The translations under genes and the position numbers were made by a program. 36,428 bases of DNA from Prevotellaceae bacterium. GTDB lineage: Bacteria > Bacteroidota > Bacteroidia > Bacteroidales > UBA932. Below the pieces are notes generated by a model, which was not told where the DNA came from, searched no databases, and worked only from the letters and a program-made list of their open reading frames with translations. Shown piece after piece: positions 7,575-15,702 of the stretch; position 1 is the first letter of the stretch; each line of letters opens with the position of its first letter. The stretch covers positions 1 through 36,428 of the forward strand of contig JAITIA010000182.1 of assembly GCA_031279695.1 (NCBI GenBank). The letters run 5' to 3'.

Positions 7575-8540
7575 TTACTTTTTGTTTACTGCTTTTTGCA
7601 TCTCCTCCAATGCTTGTTTTTTGGGCACAACCATTAGTTGATTGGTCTCACAATTCCAGATATTCAGATATTTATCGGATACAACAATATGTTTTTTCCA
7701 TTTGGTATATTTTTGATGCAGCATTAAGGTACAAATGTCGGTTGCGGTTATAAAATCGCCCGATTCGGGCAAATGACTATGGACTGTTGTTTCAATTTCC
7801 TTTCCGTCTATCACTCCATAACGTATCGGAATAATGTTATTATGCAGTTTCTTTTTAAGTATCAGTTTATTGTATTTGTCGAACAACAGCAGGTAGTCGT
7901 TACCAAAATATACAATATTTTTTTCCTGTGTTCCGGTTAAAACATAAACTTTTTTTTCGTCTCCACTAATCAGTGGGATAAGGTTTAAGCTTGTGTTTTC
8001 ATATTTTTTGAACAGGGTATCGGAGTTGATTTCAGCCAGCGCCATTTGTCGAATTGTAAAAAGCACGGCTTCTGTGTCGGTAAAATCTCTTTCCGCAAAA
8101 TTAACTTTTGCCGTGTGAGTATTGATATTGTAAATTGTGTCAAATGAGATTTCTCCTATTACTTTCGGCTTTTCCGATTTCGAGAAAAATATACAAATCG
8201 AACGGTCTTTTTCAGAGTAGGAAAAATAGCCGCCAACATGTTCAAGATTTTTATAATCTCTTAAAAATACGTCAGTTCCATGCCATGAAGCCATTTCCGA
8301 CCTGTAGAGTAATTTTCCTTCCTCCACAATTGCCTGTGCGGGTTCGGTCAAATTATTTTGTGCAAACACACTTAAAGAGCAAATAAAAAATGTCAAAACC
8401 ATTGTCAATGTTCTATTTAAACTATTTTGTTTTGCATCCTTTGCCGCCGGCGCACAAGGCGCAAATTTTCGATGCAAAATGCGCAAATTTTCACAAATTT
8501 TCCGATACATAGTCCGTTTACATGCCTGTCTTTTGTTCAT
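7575..8540 (-). CDS. Secreted protein of unknown function
   Basis: I do not recognise a family. The clear signal-peptide core is MVLTFFICSLSVFAQ, which begins about 46 residues into the longest frame. The true start may therefore be the ATG at 8402 or the TTG at 8408 rather than the ATG at 8540; the early part (many Arg, Lys, Cys) looks poorly conserved. The mature part of about 260 residues alternates beta-like segments and charged turns, with DVFLRDYKNLEHVGGYFSYS early and IVVSDKYLNIWNCETNQLMVV near the end. It could be a beta-propeller-like or meta-stable envelope protein, but this is a guess. It shares an operon with the flavin-reductase lipoprotein. Confidence 0.65.
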   Translation of the reverse strand: MNKRQACKRTMYRKICENLRILHRKFAPCAPAAKDAKQNSLNRTLTMVLTFFICSLSVFAQNNLTEPAQAIVEEGKLLYRSEMASWHGTDVFLRDYKNLEHVGGYFSYSEKDRSICIFFSKSEKPKVIGEISFDTIYNINTHTAKVNFAERDFTDTEAVLFTIRQMALAEINSDTLFKKYENTSLNLIPLISGDEKKVYVLTGTQEKNIVYFGNDYLLLFDKYNKLILKKKLHNNIIPIRYGVIDGKEIETTVHSHLPESGDFITATDICTLMLHQKYTKWKKHIVVSDKYLNIWNCETNQLMVVPKKQALEEMQKAVNKK

Positions 8541-8695
8541 AATATTCTCATTTTTAATGTTTTTAATGCGTATAAATCACATTATTTCGGATGTAAAGAT
8601 ACAATTTTTTTTGAAAACAAGATTTTTTTGAAAAAAATTAAAAAAAGATTGAGGCGCTATAGGTGTCTTATAGACAGGAGAAAAGGATGCTTTTT

Positions 8696-8736
8696 GCCCG
8701 CAGGGACGGCACTTTATTAACGGCAGGTGAAACCTG
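8696..8736 (-). repeat. Diverged copy of the palindromic repeat with a swapped hairpin
   Basis: Read on the minus strand, this copy has hairpin CAGGTTTCACCTG (8724-8736), then CCGTTAATAAAGTG, then CCGTCCCTGCGGGC. Spacer and hairpin B match the left-end copy, but hairpin A is a different sequence that still folds as a stem-loop. Here hairpin B has lost its outer pair. Confidence 0.6.
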
Positions 8737-8836
8737 AGAATGGCTCGCTCTTTTCAGCATAAGTCTCGTAATAACAGTATTTTATTGTTGATTTTGCCGG
8801 CATTCTCCCTACCTTTCCTGCTCCGTCGCACAAAAA

Positions 8837-8866
8837 AGGGCGTCTTTTGCAAGACGCCCTAAAAAA
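8837..8866 (-). terminator. Terminator of the OadG-biotin-OadB operon
   Basis: A perfect 10-bp stem, AGGGCGTCTT (8837-8846) with AAGACGCCCT (8851-8860) and loop TTGC, lies 38 bp after the oadB stop. On the minus strand it is followed by TTTTTT and also flanked by A/T on the other side, so it may work both ways. Confidence 0.9.
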
Positions 8867-8897
8867 ATAAACTAATATATGGAGGAAATAAAAAATT

Positions 8898-10064
8898 TCA
8901 ATTCGACAGGAAGCCGAGCAGGATACCTGCGGCAACGGCGCTGCCTATTACGCCTGCCACATTCGGACCCATGGCGTGCATCAGCAGATAGTTTGTTTTG
9001 TCGTATTCCAGACCCACGTGCTGGGAGATACGCGCCGAGTCGGGTACTGCCGACACGCCGGAATTGCCTATCAGCGGGTTTATCTTGTTGCCTTCTTTGA
9101 GGAAGATGTTAAAGAATTTCACAAACAGCACTCCCGATGCGGTGGCTATGATGAACGATATTGCGCCAAGTGCAAATATCAGTATCGAGTTCCATGTAAG
9201 GAACTGCGTAGCCTGTGTCGATGCGCCTACGGTCAAGCCTAAGAGAATGGTTATGGTATCGATCAGCGGACCGCGCGCAGTTTCTGCCAGACGGCGGGTT
9301 ACTCCACTTTCTTTCAGAATGTTTCCAAGGAACAGCATTCCGAGCAGAGGCAAGCCCGACGGCACTATCAGCGTGGTTAGCAGCAGCCCGATAATGGGGA
9401 AGAGTATTTTTTCTGTTTCCGACACTGCGCGTGGCGGTTTCATCCGTATCAGGCGTTCCTTTTTGTTGGTCAGCAGACGCATCACAGGTGGCTGAAGGAC
9501 AGGCACCAGCGCCATGTACGAGTATGCGGCTATGGCTATTGCGCCCATCAGGTCGGGAGCAAGTTTCGACGAGAGAAATATTGCTGTTGGACCGTCGGCG
9601 CCGCCGATGATGCCAATTGCGCCTGCCTGATTTGGCTCAAACCCAAGTAGCAGGGCGATGATGTATGCGCCAAAGATGCCTGTTTGGGCGGCGGCGCCAA
9701 CCAGCACAAGTTTGGGGTTGGAAATGAGCGCCGAAAAGTCGGTCATTGCGCCTATTCCGAGAAATATCAGTGGGGGATACCAGCCTTGTCGCACTCCGGA
9801 ATAGAGGATATTCAGCACCGAGCCGTCTTCGTAGATACCTATCATTAAGCCTTTTGCTTCGTTAAACGGAATATTGCCGATAAGGATACCGAAGCCGATA
9901 GGGACAAGCAGCATTGGCTCAAATTTCTTGGCTATGCCCAGATAGAGAAAAATTAAGCCTGCAATTATCATCACTCCATGCCCTACTGTAAAGTGAGCGA
10001 ACGAGGTATAGCTGAAAAACTCCTTTAAATTGTCAGCCAAAAATGTAAAAAATCCTGTTTCCAT
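8898..10064 (-). CDS. oadB: Sodium-pumping decarboxylase beta subunit (OadB/MmdB)
   Basis: The 388-residue, multi-pass membrane protein decarboxylates carboxybiotin and couples this to Na+ export. Residues known to be essential in Klebsiella OadB (D203, Y229, N373, G377, S382, R389) are all present in order. D157 lies in GGADGPTAI, Y183 in YSYMALV, then N329, G333, S338 and R345 in NPLIGNSGVSAVPDSAR. The protein is therefore probably a working pump. Whether the decarboxylase is for oxaloacetate, methylmalonyl-CoA or glutaconyl-CoA cannot be told from this subunit; methylmalonyl-CoA is usual in propionate-forming Bacteroidales. It starts 1 bp after the biotin carrier gene. Confidence 0.95.
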   Translation of the reverse strand: METGFFTFLADNLKEFFSYTSFAHFTVGHGVMIIAGLIFLYLGIAKKFEPMLLVPIGFGILIGNIPFNEAKGLMIGIYEDGSVLNILYSGVRQGWYPPLIFLGIGAMTDFSALISNPKLVLVGAAAQTGIFGAYIIALLLGFEPNQAGAIGIIGGADGPTAIFLSSKLAPDLMGAIAIAAYSYMALVPVLQPPVMRLLTNKKERLIRMKPPRAVSETEKILFPIIGLLLTTLIVPSGLPLLGMLFLGNILKESGVTRRLAETARGPLIDTITILLGLTVGASTQATQFLTWNSILIFALGAISFIIATASGVLFVKFFNIFLKEGNKINPLIGNSGVSAVPDSARISQHVGLEYDKTNYLLMHAMGPNVAGVIGSAVAAGILLGFLSN

Positions 10065-10065
10065 A

Positions 10066-10524
10066 TTATCCTATTATTACCAAATCGGCGCCTTCCAGAA
10101 CGGAATCGCCCTTTTGTACTTTAATTTCAATTACTTTTCCTTCTTTGTCGGAGTTGATTGTATTTTCCATTTTCATGGCTTCGAGAATGGCAAGTTTCTG
10201 ACCTGTTGCCACGCTGTCGCCAACTTTCACCAGCACGTCGAGAATGACGCCCGGCAGTGGCGATTTGACGCTGCCGCCCACTGTCGATTTTGACGCTGTC
10301 GCCGGTTTTGGTACCGACACGGAGGGTGTGGACACGGTATTTTCGACCGACCGGCTAACCTTTACTGCGGCTATTTTTGTTACCGAACTTTGTTTTTTCA
10401 GCGGTTTTTCGAGTTCCACCGAATACATTTGTCCGTTGACTTCGATATCCAGCGTATTTTCTTCAATGTTTTTGACCGACAAACTGTATGTATTGCCGTT
10501 GATTTGTACCTTGTAATCGTTCAT
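10066..10524 (-). CDS. Biotin carboxyl-carrier subunit of the decarboxylase
   Basis: I chose the ATG at 10524, giving 152 residues (MNDYKVQING...). The longer frame would overlap the OadG gene and adds an unlike N-terminus. An N-terminal beta-rich domain (1-40) is followed by a Ser/Thr/Pro/Ala-rich flexible linker (about 45-85) and a biotinyl domain. The biotin attachment motif EAMKM lies near residues 116-120, with lysine about 118 as the modified residue. It ferries CO2 from the missing carboxyltransferase to OadB. It sits between OadG and OadB genes with 17 bp and 1 bp spacing, so it belongs to this complex rather than to acetyl-CoA carboxylase. Confidence 0.92.
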   Translation of the reverse strand: MNDYKVQINGNTYSLSVKNIEENTLDIEVNGQMYSVELEKPLKKQSSVTKIAAVKVSRSVENTVSTPSVSVPKPATASKSTVGGSVKSPLPGVILDVLVKVGDSVATGQKLAILEAMKMENTINSDKEGKVIEIKVQKGDSVLEGADLVIIG

Positions 10525-10541
10525 TTCTGCTTGATTTTGCT

Positions 10542-11450
10542 CTATTTTTTTAATTGTGGCGTTTGACGCATTCCATAGATTTTCGAGTTCCACGGCGAAT
10601 AGTTTGCCGCCTGCCTTTCGATTGTCAGTATGGCGTTTTCGATGTCGTGCGAATTGCTTTGCATCTGGTATATTACTGTTGCTATGGCGGCAACAACTTC
10701 GCCGGAAATTCCTTCGTCGCTGTTGGCGGCGGCGCTTGTTGCGGCAGTGTTTTTCGACTTTGCTTTCGATTTATTGTGGCTCAGACGCACATGAAATTTG
10801 CCTGTATATTTGAACACCAGATACAACAGGATGAGCGCCAGAAAAACCACCATTACGGCGGTAATCGACATTCCCGCGCCCCAGGGGTCGTTTGTTTTGA
10901 AACGTTCGTTGGCGGCGCCCTGATTAACAGATTCGTTATTGATGTTAGGCGTTGGTTTTTCGAGAACAGCGGATTTGCTGCCGCCGTCGCTTGTGCGTCC
11001 GTACGACACGTTGGGCTGCATCGACGCCATTTCGGGGACGGTCATTGAGTCGATTAATTTCCCGCTGGGATCGGCAAGATAGACGGTTGCTTCTCGCCCC
11101 GGCTCGAAGCGGAAATTGGTATGGAACGTTCCGTAAAAAGCGTTACCGTCAGCCCAGAAAACAAGGAACTGTCGGGGTCCGATAATAGTATTTCTATCAC
11201 CTTTGGTGATAAGATATTTTTTCAGGTTATTAGGGTCGTCGGAGAGATACCAACCTCCCAGATTTGCCGACGAGCCGCTGTTGTTGTAGATTTCTATCCA
11301 CGGAGAGTGATTTCCGTAACGATCAACATAATTGGTTTTGTTATTAACCATTATTTCGTTGATCTGCAATTTTGCCTGCGCCGATGCGCCGAATGCCGAA
11401 AAGGCAAACATGGTTACAATTAATATTCTTTTCCAAATTTTCATGAGCAA
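10542..11450 (-). CDS. OadG-type gamma subunit with N-terminal lamin-tail domain
   Basis: The 302-residue protein has a signal peptide (1-25, ending ASAQ) and a lamin-tail-like domain (about 28-165). Marks of that domain are INEIMVNN, WIEIYNNSGS, LGGWYLSDDP and RQFLVFWADG. A linker, one membrane helix (about 195-213) and a cytoplasmic tail follow. The tail is OadG-like: EVVAAIATVIYQM (251-263) and a conserved end YSPWNSKIYGMRQ (284-296). In bacterial pumps OadG assembles the alpha subunit on OadB, often through Zn2+. Here the extra domain would face the periplasm. I recall the same fusion from Bacteroides genomes, so it is recurrent but unexplained. No carboxyltransferase gene precedes it. 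Confidence 0.88.
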   Translation of the reverse strand: MLMKIWKRILIVTMFAFSAFGASAQAKLQINEIMVNNKTNYVDRYGNHSPWIEIYNNSGSSANLGGWYLSDDPNNLKKYLITKGDRNTIIGPRQFLVFWADGNAFYGTFHTNFRFEPGREATVYLADPSGKLIDSMTVPEMASMQPNVSYGRTSDGGSKSAVLEKPTPNINNESVNQGAANERFKTNDPWGAGMSITAVMVVFLALILLYLVFKYTGKFHVRLSHNKSKAKSKNTAATSAAANSDEGISGEVVAAIATVIYQMQSNSHDIENAILTIERQAANYSPWNSKIYGMRQTPQLKK

Positions 11451-11466
11451 ACTGTTTAGTTACCTA

Positions 11467-11502
11467 AATCTCGTTTTAAATTATTCTTAATCTCGTTTTA
11501 AA
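11467..11502. repeat. 14-base direct repeat in the oadG leader
   Basis: AATCTCGTTTTAAA occurs at 11467-11480 and again at 11489-11502, a 22-bp period. Both lie between the predicted promoter and the OadG start codon. This may be an operator or only a local duplication. Confidence 0.6.
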
Positions 11503-11551
11503 AAGCCTTTAATAAGCGTTTTAGGCTCATTTCAGGGCTAAAAAATTTTCT

Positions 11552-11560
11552 GCAAAGATA
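11552..11560 (-). promoter_or_regulatory. Predicted promoter -7 box for the sodium-pump operon
   Basis: The minus strand reads TATCTTTGC, a full match to TAnnTTTGY, about 100 bp before the OadG start. Confidence 0.6.
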
Positions 11561-11798
11561 GTGTGTTTTTTTCAATTCCAAGCAGTTTTTCAAAAATCTC
11601 TCAAAAATTTTGACTTGCCGACGCTGAAAAAACACGATATTACCCTGAATTTTTAGCACTTTGCCTGCCAATTTTTTCTTCCGCAAAGCACACAAAGTTT
11701 TTCTTTTCTTTTCTGACACTTTTTCTCCCACAAAATTCTTTTCATAATTCGTAATTTTCAATTCGTAATTGCAAAATATTGTAATGTATCGCGCAAGG

Positions 11799-13085
11799 TC
11801 AAATTTCCAGATAGTTCATTTTTCTTGATTGCAGGATATTTAAAATCTTTTTATCGTTACTGTTAATTTGTTTGCGGAGATTGGAAAAAAGCCATTTCCA
11901 GTTGAATTTTTCGTCCTGAACGGTAAATATTTTTCGGAGAATGCTGCCCACAGTGTGCTTTTCGACAACCGATTGCAGGCGGACAAACACAATGAACGTG
12001 TTTTCCGACATTGCGTCCATAAGTTTTTCGACCTCGTCGGCGGCAATCATCGACGAAATACAGCAGACGGCAATTTTGCGTCCCAACAGATATTCGTCGA
12101 TTTTGTCTCTGTGCCAGCTCATTTCTGCTATGCGGACGGCTATTTCGCGCTCGTTATTTGTTGTGACGGCGGCTTTTCTGTCGGAAATAAAATTGATTTC
12201 CCTATCGGCAGTTTTCAACGACAGACAGATTTCCCATATCGATGTTTTGTAATAATTCAGAAAACGGCTGGCAAGTTCTGCGTCCAGCACGTTATTATAT
12301 TTGCCATTGAATGAGGCGAATACATCGATTTGCGAGGCATACATGTTCAGCATTTCCGTTGTTCGCACAATCAGTTCGCCACTGCGGGCATACACCGACC
12401 ACACGATGCGCCGAATATCGTCCGACGATTCAAAATTCTTGAATTTCAGCATCTCGCCCTCTTTGCGGTGGAATGTGTCCGTTCTGATTTCATCCCTGTC
12501 GGTTGCCGGAAAAACGTTTGCTACCGAATGTTCTCTGTTGCCGGTTGGGAGTATCGAAATCGACGACTGCAATCTGAAAGTTCGATACAGTGAAAACATC
12601 CTGAAAAAATCATAAAAAAACAGGGTAACAGTTTCAAGTTCATAATTTTGAATATCGGGCAGCGAAAGTTTTTTCAAGCCCGTTGCTTTGCCGCCGCCTT
12701 GCCGTTTGAGCGTTACCATCGTGTCATAGTGCCGGCTGAAAATCAGTTCCGCCTTAACATTTCCTACAAGTGGGAAAATCAGCCTGTTACACTCGATTTT
12801 ACACAAAATATTGTTCTTGCTGTCGTATAAAAATTCGATTGAGGGCTGCTTGCGCGTTTTCAAATACAACAGAAAAGGAATGAGAATTGTGGCAATCGAA
12901 AACACTACTATAGAGGCAATTACAAATATCATAATTTTAACCAGCAGCGCGGCAATGTCCATCACCTTTTCCGATGCGTTCGAGTCGAAATAATCTACTG
13001 CAATAAAAACAAGTAAGACAATGAAAAACACTGTTCTGACAGGTATTTTTTTGCGGATTTCTCTTATTTTTGTCTTATATTTCAT
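11799..13085 (-). CDS. DUF58-family membrane protein
   Basis: The 428-residue protein has two N-terminal hydrophobic regions (about 18-30 and 48-76). A beta-rich region follows, then the DUF58 core. The hallmark is FKNFESSDDIRRIVWSVYAR (214-233) followed by SGELIVRTTE. Residues 250-400 look like a degenerate von Willebrand A fold. DUF58 proteins usually pair with MoxR AAA+ ATPases and vWA proteins; none is next to this gene. It is the last gene of the yajC-led run, 9 bp after ubiX. The family role is unclear; chaperone-like assembly at the membrane is the usual suggestion. Confidence 0.82.
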   Translation of the reverse strand: MKYKTKIREIRKKIPVRTVFFIVLLVFIAVDYFDSNASEKVMDIAALLVKIMIFVIASIVVFSIATILIPFLLYLKTRKQPSIEFLYDSKNNILCKIECNRLIFPLVGNVKAELIFSRHYDTMVTLKRQGGGKATGLKKLSLPDIQNYELETVTLFFYDFFRMFSLYRTFRLQSSISILPTGNREHSVANVFPATDRDEIRTDTFHRKEGEMLKFKNFESSDDIRRIVWSVYARSGELIVRTTEMLNMYASQIDVFASFNGKYNNVLDAELASRFLNYYKTSIWEICLSLKTADREINFISDRKAAVTTNNEREIAVRIAEMSWHRDKIDEYLLGRKIAVCCISSMIAADEVEKLMDAMSENTFIVFVRLQSVVEKHTVGSILRKIFTVQDEKFNWKWLFSNLRKQINSNDKKILNILQSRKMNYLEI

Positions 13086-13094
13086 CGTTTTGCT

Positions 13095-13667
13095 TTATTT
13101 AAACCGTTGTAGTGGATAATTAATTTCTGCCAGACTTAAAATACGTTCCGACACGGTGGATATGAGCGCGTTGAGGCTCACGGGATGAAAATAGAACGAG
13201 GGCGACGCCGGACAGATTATTCCGCCCGCCCGCGTTACCGCAAGCATATTTTCTATATGGATGAGATTCAGCGGAGTTTCGCGCGTTACCAGAATCAGGC
13301 GGCGACGTTCTTTCAGCATAACGTCGGCTGTGCGCGTAATTAAATTCGACGCCAAACCGGAGGCAATGCTCGCCAGCGTCCCCATCGAACAGGGCGCAAC
13401 AATCATGGTATCATAATCCGACGAGCCAGAAGCAGGCGCAACCATCATGTCCTGATTTTCGTATATAGGAAATCGGCTAAAAATATTGTGAACAGCCGAT
13501 TTTCCTGCTTCTTGTTCGGCAACGAGTTTGCCGTTTTCGCTGAAAATCACAACAATATTTTCTCTGCGGACGGAGGTCTCTTCTAATTTGGTCAGCAAAT
13601 TGCTGACGTAGCAAAATCCACTTGCGCCTGTGATGGCGACTATTATTTTTCTTTCAACATCATTCAT
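13095..13667 (-). CDS. ubiX: Flavin prenyltransferase UbiX
   Basis: The 190-residue protein matches UbiX, which prenylates FMN with dimethylallyl phosphate to make the cofactor of UbiD decarboxylases. Motifs are VAITGASG (10-17), APCSMGTLASIASG (91-104) and LVTRETPLN (126-134). Length is normal. It overlaps coaE by four bases (ATGA), which implies coupled translation. In quinone-making Bacteroidetes it would serve menaquinone or futalosine-type pathways; no ubiD is in the window. Confidence 0.93.
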   Translation of the reverse strand: MNDVERKIIVAITGASGFCYVSNLLTKLEETSVRRENIVVIFSENGKLVAEQEAGKSAVHNIFSRFPIYENQDMMVAPASGSSDYDTMIVAPCSMGTLASIASGLASNLITRTADVMLKERRRLILVTRETPLNLIHIENMLAVTRAGGIICPASPSFYFHPVSLNALISTVSERILSLAEINYPLQRFK

Positions 13668-14266
13668 AACTGTGTAATTATTTTGTTTGACAATATTTTG
13701 TGAATATTTATTATTTGTGGCAATATCAAATGTTTATCGTCGTTCACAATATTATAATCGGCACGTTCGATTTTAATTTTGTCCGGTAATTGGGCTGCAA
13801 TTCGTCGTTGAGCATCGTTGATGTCGGCGCCTCTCGACACAATGCGTTTTATGCGCAAATCTTCTGGCGCATAAACGTTTATCACCGCATTGAACAAGTG
13901 TTCTAAACCGGCTTCGTAAAGTATTGCCGATTCGTGAATAAGATACGGAACGCTTTGGTCGAAAGAGGCGGCGTAATGTTCAAAATCGTCTATCACAGCG
14001 GGATGCACCAGCGCGTTGATTTTTTCGAGATTTTTGCTGTCGGCAAAAACAATTTCCGCCAGCCTTGTGCGGTCGAGTTTGCCGCTGTTGCTGTAAATAT
14101 TTTTTCCAAAGAGAGCAACCAGTTCTTCACGCAGTCGATTATCGGAATCATAAAGTCGTTTTGCTGCCATATCCGATTGATATACAGAAACATCGAGCAT
14201 TGCAAATATTTTTCCTACAAGGCTTTTACCGCTCCCGATACCTCCTGTCAATCCTATTTTCAACAT
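13664..14266 (-). CDS. coaE: Dephospho-CoA kinase
   Basis: The ATG at 14266 gives 200 residues, the usual length, and avoids overlap with the YbbR gene. It catalyses the last step of coenzyme A synthesis, phosphorylating dephospho-CoA. The P-loop is GGIGSGKS (8-15). The segment VYQSDMAAKRLY keeps the second aspartate of the common DAD motif (D32). ALVHPAV and the C-terminal YNIVND are also typical. It lies 4 bp after the YbbR gene and overlaps ubiX. The yajC-ybbR-coaE order is one I recall as conserved in Bacteroidetes. Confidence 0.95.
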   Translation of the reverse strand: MLKIGLTGGIGSGKSLVGKIFAMLDVSVYQSDMAAKRLYDSDNRLREELVALFGKNIYSNSGKLDRTRLAEIVFADSKNLEKINALVHPAVIDDFEHYAASFDQSVPYLIHESAILYEAGLEHLFNAVINVYAPEDLRIKRIVSRGADINDAQRRIAAQLPDKIKIERADYNIVNDDKHLILPQIINIHKILSNKIITQL

Positions 14267-14270
14267 GATT

Positions 14271-15212
14271 TTATTTTTGGATAAGAAATTCGACAAATGG
14301 AGGATAGATTTCCGTATTAAACACAAAATCAGGTTTATGAACAATTTTCACTTTGATTTGCCGGCTCAGCGAATTTGTTGTTTCATTATAATCGGCTTCG
14401 ACGGAAAAATCGTCGTCGGTTACTGATTTATAGTTTGTTATCGGAATCATATATTTTATGCGAACATTTGCCGGAAGCAGAATCAGTTTGTCCTTTGCCG
14501 GCAGGTTCGACACTTTGATGGGGACGGAAACTGCGGCTTCGGTACAGCGCTCAATCTGTATGCGATAGCGTATTTTTGAATGACTGGTAAACACGTCGGA
14601 CATTGGCGTCAGGGTCAAAATATCTTCAACCGTTTTGTCGAGATTGTCATATTTTTTAAATGGCAAAACGAGGTATTGCAGATTGTTGATTTTTTCTTTT
14701 GATCCTGTAACTGTTACACTGTCGGGGAAAAACTGTGTGGGCGCAGATTGCCTGAACTCGTTGCTGAACGAGAGTTTGAAATTTCCCGTAACAGCCACTT
14801 TTTTCGACACATACTCCGACATATTAAAATAAACCGTATCGGGTTCGATTGAAATAATATGCACATCTCGGTCGAAATAATCTCTGATATTTTCCTTCAA
14901 TCCCGAAGTCGGAATTTTCAGTATCGATTGACCTGAAATATTTTCAGGAGTGAGGAGAAATACATTTTCGGGGATAAATTTTTTTTTCAGAACAAAAAAA
15001 CCCGAAGCCCTGACCTGCACGTGCAAAGTATTGTCGATTGCGTCGGAATAGTTTGCTGCCGAAGAATTTATGCGGGGCGTAACGCGCAGAACGATAACAT
15101 AATCGCCGGCGAGTTTGTTCATCAGCCAGAATACCAGAGTGAGAACGATAAACAGAAAAAACACAAGATACCTTTTCGCAAATAAACGATTGGATATCTT
15201 GTATTTATTCAT
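14271..15212 (-). CDS. YbbR-domain membrane protein
   Basis: I use the ATG at 15212 (MNKYKISNR...) because the longer frame runs into yajC. The 313-residue protein has one membrane helix (about 17-35, VFFLFIVLTLVFWLMN). The extracytoplasmic part carries YbbR-like repeats, with the pattern V.V.G.......P..V.VTGSKEKINNL. In Firmicutes the YbbR protein CdaR controls c-di-AMP cyclase; no cyclase gene is adjacent here. In this operon a link to membrane protein export through yajC is equally possible. Function is therefore open. Confidence 0.82.
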   Translation of the reverse strand: MNKYKISNRLFAKRYLVFFLFIVLTLVFWLMNKLAGDYVIVLRVTPRINSSAANYSDAIDNTLHVQVRASGFFVLKKKFIPENVFLLTPENISGQSILKIPTSGLKENIRDYFDRDVHIISIEPDTVYFNMSEYVSKKVAVTGNFKLSFSNEFRQSAPTQFFPDSVTVTGSKEKINNLQYLVLPFKKYDNLDKTVEDILTLTPMSDVFTSHSKIRYRIQIERCTEAAVSVPIKVSNLPAKDKLILLPANVRIKYMIPITNYKSVTDDDFSVEADYNETTNSLSRQIKVKIVHKPDFVFNTEIYPPFVEFLIQK

Positions 15213-15222
15213 CACTGTCGGG

Positions 15223-15546
15223 TTACTTAGTTTGCATTTCGGAAAAATCCTTAAAAACAAGGTCTTTCACAACTCTTACTTTCACATTGGCGTCGATTTC
15301 CACCAGAAAATAATCGTCCTTGACGTCCACAATTACGCCGAAAATGCCTCCCTGCGTAACTATTTTGTCGCCTTTTGCAAGGAGTTTTCTCATTTCCTTC
15401 AATTTTTTCTGCTTTTTTTGCTGTGGCATTATCAGGAAAAAATACATCACAACAAAAAGCACGAGCATCATAATTATCATGCTCATTCCTCCGCCTCCCG
15501 CAGGAGCGGCGTCGGCTTGCAAAAACATTACTGTATTAAATATCAT
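15223..15546 (-). CDS. yajC: Preprotein translocase accessory subunit YajC
   Basis: The 107-residue protein has one membrane helix (about 22-40, IIMMLVLFVVMYFFLIMPQ). The conserved signature follows: QQKKQKKLKEMRKLL, then KGDKIVTQGGIFGVIVDV. YajC joins SecDF and YidC in the inner-membrane translocase. A glycine/alanine stretch precedes the helix. An alternative start lies at the second methionine (15528). It heads the yajC-ybbR-coaE-ubiX-DUF58 run, and a strong -7 box lies about 35 bp upstream. Confidence 0.95.
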   Translation of the reverse strand: MIFNTVMFLQADAAPAGGGGMSMIIMMLVLFVVMYFFLIMPQQKKQKKLKEMRKLLAKGDKIVTQGGIFGVIVDVKDDYFLVEIDANVKVRVVKDLVFKDFSEMQTK

Positions 15547-15579
15547 AAATCTATATTTTAAAATAATAAAAAATTTTTC

Positions 15580-15588
15580 ACAAAAGTA
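15580..15588 (-). promoter_or_regulatory. Predicted promoter -7 box for the yajC operon
   Basis: The minus strand reads TACTTTTGT, a full match to TAnnTTTGY, giving a leader of about 25-30 nt before the yajC ATG. Confidence 0.65.
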
Positions 15589-15702
15589 GTCGTAATTATC
15601 GAATTAACCAAAAAAACGAATATATTTTTTTATAATTTACTTGTTTACAGGCGATAGCAATACAAAATCGGGCGTATTTTTTTGTGCATCAGCCATTCTG
15701 TT

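Larger units (their letters stand above)
8541..8897 (-). other. Intergenic region with weak promoter, repeat and terminator
   Basis: This 357-bp gap holds, right to left on the plus strand, the terminator of the OadB operon, the diverged palindromic repeat and a weak minus-strand -7 box TATCTTTAC near 8594-8602 that could serve the secreted unknown gene. Poly-A/T runs at 8606-8646 fill the rest. I see no convincing small gene. Confidence 0.5.
11451..11798 (-). other. Leader and intergenic region before the sodium-pump operon
   Basis: The 348-bp gap holds the -7 box of the pump operon, a direct repeat of 14 bases and A/T-rich sequence. An 87-codon minus frame across it has a composition unlike a protein and contains the promoter, so I do not call it a gene. 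Confidence 0.55.

Noticed and set aside
11498-11761. 87-codon minus-strand frame before OadG
   Set aside because: It contains the predicted promoter of the operon and is dominated by Lys, Phe and Leu from A/T-rich sequence.
13664-14344. Longer coaE start at 14344
   Set aside because: It would overlap the YbbR gene by over 70 bp and adds residues before the P-loop that are not in the family.
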